Shown in pieces: positions 24,677 to 32,557 of a stretch of 41,635 bases of DNA. The stretch's first letter is position 1, and every line of letters starts with the position of its first letter. The DNA lies in contig NZ_JAPSLK010000068.1 of NCBI RefSeq assembly GCF_031180885.1, positions 1 to 41,635 of the forward strand, given 5' to 3'. The translations under genes were made by a program, and so were the position numbers. The notes under the pieces are model-generated. The model was not told where the DNA came from. It did not search any database and was given only the letters and a program-made list of their open reading frames with translations. The stretch is from Saccharothrix sp. (GTDB lineage: Bacteria > Actinomycetota > Actinomycetes > Mycobacteriales > Pseudonocardiaceae).

Positions 24677-25342
24677 TCAGGCCGCCGAGAAGACCAGGCA
24701 CCGCCGGGCCAGCACGGCCAAGCGCACCATCACCGCGTACATCGCCACGGTCGCCAAGGTCACCGGCGGCGACAGCTCCAGCAGCCGCGACACGTCGACG
24801 CTCGCGGTAGCCGTGATGATCGACAGGCTGCCCAGCAGGGGCGCGGCCACCGCCGCCACGGCGACCCCGCCGGCCAACCGGGCCAGGGTCGTCGTGCCCA
24901 CCCCGCGCCGGGCCAGCACCCGGCCCCCGACCAGGGCCACCAGCACCAAGCCCGCCACCACCCACGCCACCCAGTCGTTGAGCCGCGCCACCACCAGGTA
25001 CCAGCCGGGCAGCGGGACGTCCCCGTCCGGCCACGCGCCCATCCAGAACCGCCGGTTCAGCTCCCACAGCACGTGCACCAGCGGCACCACCACGAGCACC
25101 GTCCGCAGGGTCCGCGCGCTGTGCGCGAGGGCGAGCAGGCTCTGGTAGTCCCGGGCGATCACCGGCAGGGGTCCGAAGTCGGCCACCGCCCGCCGCTGCG
25201 CCGACGCCGGGTCCAGACCGGCGTCGGCCAGTGCCGAGGCCGCGTCGTCCAGGCTGTCGCGGGCCTCCGCGAGCAGGTCCCGCTTGAGCGGACCGGGGCC
25301 GCGCAGCCGCCGGTCCAACGCCGTCACGTACTCGTCGATCAC
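24677..25342 (-). CDS. HAAS-type membrane protein, paralogue 2
   Basis: The 221-aa protein has the same architecture as its downstream neighbour. A helical HAAS-like N-terminus (VIDEYVTALDRRLRGPGPLK, RRAVADFGPLPVIARDYQSL) is followed by membrane helices (LVVVPLVHVLWELNRRFW and WVAWVVAGLVLVALVGG). The GTG start overlaps the padR stop by four bases, so regulator and membrane protein are translationally coupled. In characterised PadR-HAAS pairs such membrane proteins are thought to be regulated by, or to signal to, the PadR partner. The actual signal is not known here. Confidence 0.82.
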   Translation of the reverse strand: MIDEYVTALDRRLRGPGPLKRDLLAEARDSLDDAASALADAGLDPASAQRRAVADFGPLPVIARDYQSLLALAHSARTLRTVLVVVPLVHVLWELNRRFWMGAWPDGDVPLPGWYLVVARLNDWVAWVVAGLVLVALVGGRVLARRGVGTTTLARLAGGVAVAAVAAPLLGSLSIITATASVDVSRLLELSPPVTLATVAMYAVMVRLAVLARRCLVFSAA

Positions 25343-25677
25343 GCCTGCGCCGGCCACGGCCCGCCCCCCAGCACTCCCTCGATCGCGGCGGTGAACTCGC
25401 GCCACGCCGTCCGCTCGGCCGCCAGCGCCCGGGACCCGGCCTTGGTGAGCCGGTACGTGCGCCGCTGCCGTCCCCCGACCGTGCTCCACTCGCTGCTCAC
25501 CAGGCCGGCCGTCTCCAGCCGCCGCAGCGCCGGGTACACCGTGCCGGTGGGCAGGTCGAGCGCTCCGCCGCTGCGCACCTGCAGCGCCTCGATGATCGCG
25601 TAACCGTGCAACTGCCTGCCGTCGAGCGTGGCCAGCAGCAGCGCGTCGAGGTGGCCGCGCAGCGCGTCGGGCTTCAT
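25339..25677 (-). CDS. PadR-family transcriptional regulator
   Basis: The 112-aa protein is a short PadR: winged helix (LLLATLDGRQLHGYAIIEAL, LPTGTVYPALRRLETAGLV), wing (STVGGRQRRTYRLTKAGSRA) and a short dimerisation helix. PadR proteins are repressors released by small molecules. It is first in a coupled three-gene unit with two HAAS membrane proteins and is divergent from cydA, with only 89 bp between, so it may control both directions. An inverted repeat in that gap is a candidate operator. Confidence 0.88.
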   Translation of the reverse strand: MKPDALRGHLDALLLATLDGRQLHGYAIIEALQVRSGGALDLPTGTVYPALRRLETAGLVSSEWSTVGGRQRRTYRLTKAGSRALAAERTAWREFTAAIEGVLGGGPWPAQA

Positions 25678-25679
25678 AG

Positions 25680-25749
25680 GTAGGCACTCTACGGGTCGCG
25701 AACCCGGGACACATCAGGGGAAACCCCGATCCACCTGTCGGCTGCCTAC
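25680..25749. promoter_or_regulatory. padR-cydA intergenic region with widely spaced inverted repeat
   Basis: GTAGGCA (25680-25686) and TGCCTAC (25743-25749) are exact complements placed just beyond the padR start and just upstream of the TACATATA -10-like sequence of cydA. The spacing suggests two half-operators or a looped repressor. Between them lie a GGGT-CGCGA-ACCC and a GGGG-AAA-CCCC hairpin. Confidence 0.4.
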
Positions 25750-25766
25750 ATATACCGTCCCTACCC

Positions 25767-26930
25767 ATGGACACCCTCGGGCTGGCCCGGCTGCAGTTCG
25801 CCGTGACCACCTCTTTCCACTTCTTGTTCGTGCTCCTCACGCTCGGACTCGTCACTTTGGTCGCCGTCATGCAGACGCGGGCGACCCTCTCCGCCAACCC
25901 GGTGCACGCGCGCATGACCCGGTTCTGGGGCCGGCTCTACGTCGTCAACTACGCGCTGGGCATCGCGACCGGCATCGTCATGGAGTTCCAGTTCGGCCTG
26001 AACTGGTCCGGCCTGTCGCACTACGCGGGCGACGTGTTCGGCGCGCCGCTGGCCGTCGAGACGCTGGTGGCGTTCTTCCTGGAATCCACGTTCCTCGGCC
26101 TGTGGATCTTCGGCTGGGACCGGCTGAACAGGTGGGCGCACCTGGCCTTGATCTGGCTGGTCACGCTCACCGCCTACGCGTCCGCGCTGTGGATCATGAC
26201 CGCGAACGCCTTCCTCCAGCACCCGGTGGGCCACGAGGAACGCGACGGCGTCCTGCGCCTGGTCGACTTCTCCGCGCTGTTGAGCAACCCCCTGTTCGGC
26301 ATGGCCGTCGTGCACGTCGTGTTCGCCGCGCTGACCGTCGGCGGGGTGTTCGTGACCGGGGTGAGCGCGTTCCACTTCATCCGGCGGACGACCGAGGTCG
26401 AGTTCTTCCGGCGGTCGCTGCGGCTGGGCGTGGTGGTCACGGCCCTGGCGACGCCGTTGGTGGTCGGGGTCGGGTTCGCGCAGTTCCCGATCATCGGGGA
26501 ATTCCAGCCGGACAAGAGCGAGGCGGCGGGCGCGGCGGGTGGCGCGGGGCTCGGGTTCATGATCCTGATCGGGTTCCTGCTGCTGCTCGCGAGTTGGATC
26601 ACCGTGCCGCTGCTGTTCCGCGACTGGATCGTGAAGCTGCGCTTCCCGCTGTACCTGATGGTCATCGGCATCCCGCTGCCGTTCATCGCGGCCATCGGCG
26701 GCTGGCTGTTCCGCGAACTGGGCCGGCAGCCGTGGCTGGTGTACGGGCTGCTGCGCACGGAAGACGCGATGTCGCACGCCACCCGGGACGGGATGTTGTT
26801 CTCGTTCATCGCGTTCACCGCCGTGTTCGCCGTGCTCGCGGTCGCGGACTGGGTGCTCATCGCGCGGCTGGCGAAGCGCGGCCCGGTCGAGGCGAGCGTC
26901 CCGGTGTCCCCGCTGGTTCCGGCTCTGTGA
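25767..26930 (+). CDS. cydA: Cytochrome bd oxidase subunit I lacking the Q-loop
   Basis: The protein is 387 aa, about 100 residues shorter than the usual actinobacterial CydA. Present are the heme-ligand His18 (SFHFLFVLLTLGL), the GRLYVVNYALGIATGIVMEF segment, the second His near residue 183 (MAVVHVVF) and the GRQPWLVYGLLRT motif near 319. The quinol-binding Q-loop with its usual QPMK...E motif is reduced to QPDKSEAAG (247-255), which runs almost directly into the next helix (GLGFMILIGFLLLL). The reading frame is intact and the following genes are coupled, so it looks like a genuine short form. It forms the respiratory terminal oxidase with CydB. Confidence 0.88.
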   Translation: MDTLGLARLQFAVTTSFHFLFVLLTLGLVTLVAVMQTRATLSANPVHARMTRFWGRLYVVNYALGIATGIVMEFQFGLNWSGLSHYAGDVFGAPLAVETLVAFFLESTFLGLWIFGWDRLNRWAHLALIWLVTLTAYASALWIMTANAFLQHPVGHEERDGVLRLVDFSALLSNPLFGMAVVHVVFAALTVGGVFVTGVSAFHFIRRTTEVEFFRRSLRLGVVVTALATPLVVGVGFAQFPIIGEFQPDKSEAAGAAGGAGLGFMILIGFLLLLASWITVPLLFRDWIVKLRFPLYLMVIGIPLPFIAAIGGWLFRELGRQPWLVYGLLRTEDAMSHATRDGMLFSFIAFTAVFAVLAVADWVLIARLAKRGPVEASVPVSPLVPAL

Positions 26931-26943
26931 AGGGGTTTTGATC

Positions 26944-27789
26944 GTGGAGGGTGTGTGGGTGGCCCTGCTCGGGCTGCTGACGGCGGGGTACTTCGCGCTG
27001 GCGGGGTTCGACTACGGGGTCGGGCTGCTGTACCGGTTCCTCGGGCGCGACGAGGCGGAGCGGGCGCGGGTGCTGCGCGCGATGACGCCGTTCTTCCTGG
27101 GCAACGAGGTGTGGCTGGTCGCGGCGGTCGGTGTGCTGTTCGGCGCGTTCCCCCGGCTGGAGGGGGAACTGCTGTCCGAGCACCGGATCGCGTTCGTGAT
27201 CGTGCTGGTGGGGCTGGTGCTGTTCACGGCGGCCGTGCAGTTGCGGATCGGGCCGTTCTGGGACGTGTTCGTGGTGGGCGGCGCGCTGGTGGTCGCGGTG
27301 GGCTGGGGCGTGCTGCTGGCTGACGTCCTGGGCGGGCCGCCGGTGCTGTGGGCGTTCGGGCTTGTGTCGCTGTTCCTGTTGCACGGCGCGGTTTTCCTGG
27401 CCTGGCGGCTGGACGACCGGGCGCGGGTGCTCGTGGTGGCGCGGGTGTTGTTCGCGCCGGTGGGGCTGTTCGTGGTGGCGGCGGTGTTCCTGCGCGGGCC
27501 GGTGGCGTTGCCGGCGGTCGGTCTGGCTGGTGCGGTGGTGGCACTCGCGGGCTTGGCGGGGGCCTGGTTCGCGTTGCGGGCACGGGCTTTCCGGGTGGCG
27601 TTCCTGTGCACGGCGGTGGTGTGCGCGGTGCCGGCGCTCGCGGTGTTCGGGGCGCGGGGCGTGGTGACGCCCGGGGTGATGTCGCACACGCCGACGTTGC
27701 AGGCGCTGGGCTGGGTGGCGGCGGTCGTGCTGCCGCTGGTGCTCGTGTTCCAGTGGGCGACGTGGAGACTGTCCCGTGCGGCACGCTGA
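26944..27789 (+). CDS. cydB: Cytochrome bd oxidase subunit II, short form
   Basis: The 281-aa membrane protein begins with the typical CydB start VWVALLGLLTAGYFALAGFD and keeps FFLGNEVWLVAAVGVLFGAF, which corresponds to the conserved GNEVWL motif. CydB proteins usually have roughly 330-380 residues, so this one is also reduced. GTG at 26944 is preferred because AAGGGG lies eight bases upstream; TTG at 26938 is too close to it. The gene lies 13 bp after cydA, and its end overlaps cydD by 14 bp. Confidence 0.88.
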   Translation: MEGVWVALLGLLTAGYFALAGFDYGVGLLYRFLGRDEAERARVLRAMTPFFLGNEVWLVAAVGVLFGAFPRLEGELLSEHRIAFVIVLVGLVLFTAAVQLRIGPFWDVFVVGGALVVAVGWGVLLADVLGGPPVLWAFGLVSLFLLHGAVFLAWRLDDRARVLVVARVLFAPVGLFVVAAVFLRGPVALPAVGLAGAVVALAGLAGAWFALRARAFRVAFLCTAVVCAVPALAVFGARGVVTPGVMSHTPTLQALGWVAAVVLPLVLVFQWATWRLSRAAR

Positions 27790-29287
27790 CCGGCGGTACG
27801 TCGTCGCGCTGACCCTGCTGGGCGTCGTGACGGCGGGCCTGGTGCTCGCGCAGGCCGAGGCGTTGGCCACCGTGCTCAGCGGTGGCGGCGGCCTGGGGCT
27901 GCTCATCGGGGTGGTGGCCGCGCGGGCTGTGTTCGTCTGGCTCGGACGCGTTGTGGCGCAACGGGAAGCGGCTTCGGTGAAGGCCGCGCTGCGCAAGCGG
28001 GTGCTGCGCGACGGCTCGGGGTCGACCGGGGCCGTCACCACCCTGGTGGTCAAGGGCCTGGACGCGATCGAGCCGTACCTGGCCGGGTACCTGCCGCAGG
28101 TCGTGGTGTCGGTGACCGTGCCGGTGGCGGTGCTGGTCCGGCTGTCGTTCGCGGACTGGACGGCCGCCCTGACGATCGCCTTGACGCTGCCGTTGGTGCC
28201 GGTGTTCGCGGCGCTGGTCGGCATGCACACGCGGGAGCGCACGCGGCGGCAGTGGGAGGGCCTGGCCGAGGTCGGCGGGCACTTCCTGGACGTCGTGCGC
28301 GGCCTGGGCACGCTGCGGATGTTCGGCCGGGCCGCCGCGCAGGCCCAGACGGTGCGGGCGATGGCCGGCGCGCACGCCTCCGCCACCATGCGGACGCTCC
28401 GCGTGGCGTTCCTGTCCGCGCTGGTCCTGGAACTGGTCGCGACGCTGTCCGTGGCGCTGGTGGCGGTGCCGGTGGGCCTGCGGCTGCTGCACGGCGGGGT
28501 GACCCTCCACGTGGCGCTGCTCGTGCTGCTGCTCGCGCCCGAGGCCTACCTGCCGCTGCGGGCGGCCGGGGCCCAGTTCCACGCCAGTGCGGAGGGCCTG
28601 GCGGTGCTGGAGCAAGCGTTTGCGGTACGGCCGCCGGCGGTGGTCGCGGGGCGGCGTCCGCCGGACCTGCGCGTGGCGACCATCGAGGTGGACGGGGTGT
28701 CGGTGCGCTACCCGGGACGGGACGGGCTCGTGCTGGACCGCGTGTCGTTGCGGCTGTCACCCGGTGAGCGGGTGGCCCTGGTCGGACCGAGCGGGGTGGG
28801 CAAGAGCAGCTTGCTGGCGGTCCTGCTGGGCGAGGTCGAGCCGTGCGCCGGGCGGGTCCTGGTGGACGGCGTCGACCTGCGCGAACTCGACCGCGCGGAG
28901 TGGCTGCGGCAACTGGCCTGGGTGCCCCAGCGGCCGACGCTGTTCCCGGGGACGGTCGGGGAGAACATCGCTTTGGGATCAGACGGGGTGGATGTCGTGT
29001 CGGCTGCTCGGGCGGTCGGGCTGGGGGATCTGGTGGACGCGCGGCACACGCTGTCGGCCGGGGAACGGCAGCGGGTGGCGCTCGCGCGGGCGCTGGTGCG
29101 CGACTCGGCGCAGGTGTTGCTGCTGGACGAGCCCACCTCACGGTTGGACGGCCGGACCGAGGACACCGTGCTGCGGGTCGCCCGGGAGTGGTTCACCCGG
29201 GAGTCGTCACGCAGCCGGACGGCGCTGATCGTCGCGCACCGCCCGGCCCTGCTCGGCGAGGTCGACCGGGTGGTGGAACTGCGATGA
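27776..29287 (+). CDS. cydD: Heterodimeric ABC transporter subunit CydD
   Basis: The 503-aa membrane-ATPase fusion has an N-terminal six-helix exporter domain followed by a nucleotide-binding domain. The latter has an A-loop region (SVRYPGRDG), Walker A GPSGVGKSS, the Q-loop WVPQRPTLFPGTV, signature LSAGERQRVALARAL, Walker B VLLLDEPTS and H-loop IVAHRP. CydDC exports glutathione/cysteine-type thiols in E. coli and is needed to assemble cytochrome bd. In actinobacteria, which lack glutathione, the exact substrate is unsettled. The ATPase half is complete, in contrast to its partner CydC. Confidence 0.9.
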   Translation: MRHADRRYVVALTLLGVVTAGLVLAQAEALATVLSGGGGLGLLIGVVAARAVFVWLGRVVAQREAASVKAALRKRVLRDGSGSTGAVTTLVVKGLDAIEPYLAGYLPQVVVSVTVPVAVLVRLSFADWTAALTIALTLPLVPVFAALVGMHTRERTRRQWEGLAEVGGHFLDVVRGLGTLRMFGRAAAQAQTVRAMAGAHASATMRTLRVAFLSALVLELVATLSVALVAVPVGLRLLHGGVTLHVALLVLLLAPEAYLPLRAAGAQFHASAEGLAVLEQAFAVRPPAVVAGRRPPDLRVATIEVDGVSVRYPGRDGLVLDRVSLRLSPGERVALVGPSGVGKSSLLAVLLGEVEPCAGRVLVDGVDLRELDRAEWLRQLAWVPQRPTLFPGTVGENIALGSDGVDVVSAARAVGLGDLVDARHTLSAGERQRVALARALVRDSAQVLLLDEPTSRLDGRTEDTVLRVAREWFTRESSRSRTALIVAHRPALLGEVDRVVELR

Positions 29288-30807
29288 GGCTCGTGGTGGC
29301 GCTGGTCGTCGGCGTGGCGGCGGAACTGGCCGGGATCGGGCTGATGACGACGGCCGTGTGGCTGGTCATGCGGGCCGCCGAGCAGCCGCCGATGTCCGCG
29401 CTGGCGGTGGCGATCGTGGCGGTGCGGACGTTGGCCGTGGCGCGCGGCGGGCTGCGCTACGCCGAGCGGTTGGCCGGGCACGAGGCCGTGCTCAAGGCCA
29501 TGGTCGAGGTCCGGGGACGGGTGTACGAGTCGCTGCTGCGGCGGCCGTTGCGCGGCGGGGACGCGTTGACCCGGCTGGTGTCCGACGTGGACGCGCTCCA
29601 GGACGCGGTGCTGCGGTGCCTGCTGCCGGCGTGCGTGGCCGCGCTGGTCGGCGTGGCGGCGGTCGTGGTGGTGCCCCAGTTGGCGATCGGTGTGGTGATC
29701 GTCGGAGTCGTCCTCCCCCTCGTGGCTTTCGCCTTGGCAGACCGGCACTTGCGGGCGCTCGCTCCCCTGCGGGCCGAGTTGGCGGACCGGGTCGTGACGT
29801 TGCGGGAGGGCGCGGCCGAACTGCGGGCGTTCGGCGCCCTGGACCGCGAGCTGGCGCGGACGGACCAGGTGGTGGACGACCTGGCCGTGCGCGAGCGCCG
29901 CGGGACGCGGCCGGCGGCGGTGCTGGCCGGGGTGGCGGTCGCGGCGCAGTTCGGGTTCGCGGTGTTGTTGCTGGTCCAGGGCGCGCCCGCGTACGTCGTC
30001 CTCGGGTCGGTCGCGGTGCTGGAGGTGATGGTGCCGCTGACCGGGGCGGCGCAGAAGTGGGCCGAGGTGCGCGGCTCGGTGTCCCGCGTCCGCGAAGTGC
30101 TCGCCGCACCAGCCGACGAAACCCGCACGGAACCGCTGGTGGACGTCACGCGCTACCGGCGGATCGGCGTCGTGGGTCCAAGCGGCGCCGGCAAGAGCAC
30201 CTTGCTGCGAGCCGTCGCGCACAAGCACGGTGCCAAAGGCGTGCTCGACGACGCCCACGTCTTCGAGCGCACGGTCCGCGAGAACGTCCTGTTCGCCAAA
30301 CCCGACGCCACCCAGGCCGAACTCGACCGCGTGGCGGCCCTCGTGGACCTCGACGTCGACTGGGACGCCGAAGCCAAGCTGTCCGGCGGCCAACGACAAC
30401 GCCTGCTCCTCGCCCGCGCCCTGCTCGCCGACCCGGACGTCCTGCTGCTGGACGAACCCGTCGAAGGCCTGACGATCCAGCACGGCGACGAGGTCCTGGG
30501 CCGCGTGCTCGACGCCGCTCGCGGCACCGTCGTCCTGGTGACCCACCGACTCGCACCGCTCCAGGACTTCGACCACATCGTCGTCATCGAGGACGGCCGG
30601 GTAACCCAGCGCGGCACGCACGCCGAACTGGCAGCGACCGATGGCTACTACCGGGACCGCTGGAGCACCGAGCGCATCGGCGGCCGGTCGGCCATCAGCA
30701 CGTCCACCGGCTTGGGCAGCCACTCGTCCGCCACCGGCACGAACCTGGTCAGCGTGTCCGACGCGACCGGCACGCCCAGCCGCCGCAGCACGGTCCCGAC
30801 CACCTGA
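29284..30807 (+). CDS. cydC: Heterodimeric ABC transporter subunit CydC, shortened ATPase domain
   Basis: The 507-aa CydC starts at ATG 29284 inside the cydD stop (ATGA). The membrane domain is normal (LAVARGGLRYAERLAGHEAV, TRLVSDVDALQDAVLR). The ATPase domain is compressed. The strands before Walker A (GPSGAGKST) are largely missing. Only about 59 residues separate Walker A from the signature LSGGQRQRLLLARAL, and the Q-loop Gln is absent (LDDAHVFERTVREN where QDAHLF would be expected). Walker B VLLLDEP and H-loop VTHR remain. The final 53 codons are antisense to gpgS and look like a fortuitous extension. Confidence 0.86.
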   Translation: MRLVVALVVGVAAELAGIGLMTTAVWLVMRAAEQPPMSALAVAIVAVRTLAVARGGLRYAERLAGHEAVLKAMVEVRGRVYESLLRRPLRGGDALTRLVSDVDALQDAVLRCLLPACVAALVGVAAVVVVPQLAIGVVIVGVVLPLVAFALADRHLRALAPLRAELADRVVTLREGAAELRAFGALDRELARTDQVVDDLAVRERRGTRPAAVLAGVAVAAQFGFAVLLLVQGAPAYVVLGSVAVLEVMVPLTGAAQKWAEVRGSVSRVREVLAAPADETRTEPLVDVTRYRRIGVVGPSGAGKSTLLRAVAHKHGAKGVLDDAHVFERTVRENVLFAKPDATQAELDRVAALVDLDVDWDAEAKLSGGQRQRLLLARALLADPDVLLLDEPVEGLTIQHGDEVLGRVLDAARGTVVLVTHRLAPLQDFDHIVVIEDGRVTQRGTHAELAATDGYYRDRWSTERIGGRSAISTSTGLGSHSSATGTNLVSVSDATGTPSRRSTVPTT

Positions 30808-31535
30808 CTGGACATCGGCCCCAGCTCGTCCAGCGGCCGGTTGCGGTGCCGGCGGACACCCAGGTTGACCTGGGCGATCCCGGCCGGCCCGAACCGGTCC
30901 GCGGCGTCGAGCAGCAGCCCGACCTCCACCCCGTACCCGGCCGCGAACGGCACCGACTCCAGGAACTCCCGCGTGCCCGCGTACTCGCCGCCCAGCGGCT
31001 GCACCACCCAGGACAGCTCCGGCCGCAACGCGTTGAGCAACGGCCGCGCCGCCAACTCGGTGACCCGCCCGCCCCCGGTGGCGCCCTGCCCCAGCGGACG
31101 CCGGTAGAAGCCCTTCACCAGGTGCACGTCCCGGGTCAGCAGCGGCCCGAGCAGGGCCGGCACGTAACCCGGGTCGGGGTCGACCAGGTCGGAGTCGAGG
31201 AACACCACGACGTCCCCGGTGGTCGCCGCCAGCGACCGCCACAGCACCTCACCCTTGCCCGGCCACGGCGGCAAGTCCGGCAGCACATCGGTCCGCCGCA
31301 CGACCCTGGCCCCGGCCGATGCCGCGACCTCCACCGTCCGGTCCACCGACCCGGAGTCCACCACGACCAGCTCGTCCACCAGCCCACCGACGAGCGGACG
31401 CACGGCCGCCACCACCCCGCCGACGGTGGCCTCCTCGTCCAGCGCGGGCAGCACAACACTCACGGTCCGAGACCCTTTGCACCGCAAGAGTTCCGCCAAA
31501 GTCCACTGTGGACGCTGCCAGGTGTTGCCGATCAC
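30648..31535 (-). CDS. gpgS: Glucosyl-3-phosphoglycerate synthase
   Basis: The 295-aa retaining GT81 glycosyltransferase adds glucose from an NDP-sugar to 3-phosphoglycerate, the first step of methylglucose lipopolysaccharide synthesis. Seen are the family N-terminus TWQRPQWTLAELLRCKGSRT, the nucleotide-binding VVLPALDEEATVGG, the DSD-type metal motif FLDSDLVDPDP, KGFYRRPLGQGATGGGRVTE and LGVRRHRNRPLDELG. The GTG at 31535 overlaps the folP2 stop by four bases. The folP2-gpgS pairing is the one seen in mycobacteria. Its last 160 bp lie opposite the end of cydC. Confidence 0.93.
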   Translation of the reverse strand: MIGNTWQRPQWTLAELLRCKGSRTVSVVLPALDEEATVGGVVAAVRPLVGGLVDELVVVDSGSVDRTVEVAASAGARVVRRTDVLPDLPPWPGKGEVLWRSLAATTGDVVVFLDSDLVDPDPGYVPALLGPLLTRDVHLVKGFYRRPLGQGATGGGRVTELAARPLLNALRPELSWVVQPLGGEYAGTREFLESVPFAAGYGVEVGLLLDAADRFGPAGIAQVNLGVRRHRNRPLDELGPMSSQVVGTVLRRLGVPVASDTLTRFVPVADEWLPKPVDVLMADRPPMRSVLQRSR

Positions 31536-32404
31536 GCCAACGCCCGCAACACCTTCGCCGGCGGACGCGTGCCCGCGATACCGGCCACCATCTCCACCAC
31601 GTGCCGGGTCTGCTTCACCTGGTGCGCCCGGAACACCTTCGCCCCCAGCCACGCCGCGACCGACGTGGCGGCCAGCGTCCCGTCGACCCGGTCGACGAGG
31701 TCCGCGCCCAGCGTCTCCCCGACGAAGTCCTTGTTCGACAACGCCATCAGCACCGGCCACCCGGTGCCGACCAACTCGTCGAGCCGGCGCAGCAGTTCCA
31801 GGCCGTGCCAGGTGTTCTTGCCGAAGTCGTGGGTGGGGTCGATCAACACCCCTTCACGCGGCACCCCGAACGCCACCATCCGCTCGGCCCGCGCGACCAG
31901 TTCCTCGCTGACCGCCGCCACCACGTCCTCGTACCGGACCCGGTGCGGGTCGGTGCGCGGCGGCAGCCCGCCGGTGTGCGAACACACGATCCCCACCGCG
32001 AACTCCGCCGCCACCTCCGCCAGCAACGGATCGGCCCCGGCCCACGTGTCGTTGAGCAGGTCCGCCCCCGCCCGGCACACCTCGCGCCCCACCTCGTGGC
32101 GCCAGGTGTCGACGCTGATCACCAACCCGGGGTGCCGCTCTCGCACCGCCGCCACGAACGGCACGACCCGTCGGATCTCCTCGTCGGTGTCGACGTGCTC
32201 CCCCTTGGACCCGGCCTTGACGCCCCCGATGTCCACGATGTCGGCGCCTTCGGACACGGCCCGGTCGACGGCGGCCATGGCGGCGTCGTCGGCGAAGGTC
32301 GCCCCCTGGTCGTAGAAGGAGTCGCGCGTCCGGTTGACGATCGCCATCACCAGCGCACGATCCTGGGGCACTTCACGCGTACCGAACCGAAGCATGGTCG
32401 CCAT
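31532..32404 (-). CDS. folP2: Dihydropteroate synthase-like protein FolP2
   Basis: The 290-aa TIM-barrel protein of the pterin-binding family contains MAIVNRTRDSFYDQGA, DIGGVKAGSKGE, ISVDTWR, LLNDTWAG, LIDPTHDFGKNT and LALSNKD-like segments in the expected order. The usual first motif of FolP1 (NVTPDSF) is NRTRDSF here, which is the FolP2 form. The mycobacterial FolP2 was reported not to replace true dihydropteroate synthase, so its role may be linked to the coupled gpgS rather than folate. An ATG at 32395 is an alternative start. Confidence 0.9.
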   Translation of the reverse strand: MATMLRFGTREVPQDRALVMAIVNRTRDSFYDQGATFADDAAMAAVDRAVSEGADIVDIGGVKAGSKGEHVDTDEEIRRVVPFVAAVRERHPGLVISVDTWRHEVGREVCRAGADLLNDTWAGADPLLAEVAAEFAVGIVCSHTGGLPPRTDPHRVRYEDVVAAVSEELVARAERMVAFGVPREGVLIDPTHDFGKNTWHGLELLRRLDELVGTGWPVLMALSNKDFVGETLGADLVDRVDGTLAATSVAAWLGAKVFRAHQVKQTRHVVEMVAGIAGTRPPAKVLRALA

Positions 32405-32459
32405 CGTGCCATCGCTCCCACCAGCGCACTTCGGCGCTGCGGACCTCCGGCGCCGACCG

Positions 32460-32542
32460 GGTGAACCAGGTCACAGGCCATTGCTACTGGCGAGTACCAC
32501 TCTGTTTACTCGCTGGTAACACCCTGCGTGATCCAGGTCACG
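32460..32542. promoter_or_regulatory. Compound operator region upstream of the CocE-type hydrolase
   Basis: Four palindromes are lined up. GGTGAACCAGGTCACA (32460-32475) and CGTGATCCAGGTCACG (32527-32542) are CRP-like (TGTGA-N6-TCACA). Between them, TACTGGCGAGTA (32485-32496) and TTACTCGCTGGTAA (32506-32519) are imperfect palindromes of the TTACTGGCGAGTAA type used by TetR-family lipid regulators in actinobacteria. The centres of the latter are 22 bp apart, two helical turns. Confidence 0.55.
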
Positions 32543-32557
32543 GTCAAGGAGGACCAC

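Noticed and set aside
25767..26930. cydA as a degraded pseudogene
   Set aside because: The frame is open, heme His residues and GRQPW are kept, and cydB, cydD and cydC remain coupled. A short functional form is more likely than decay.
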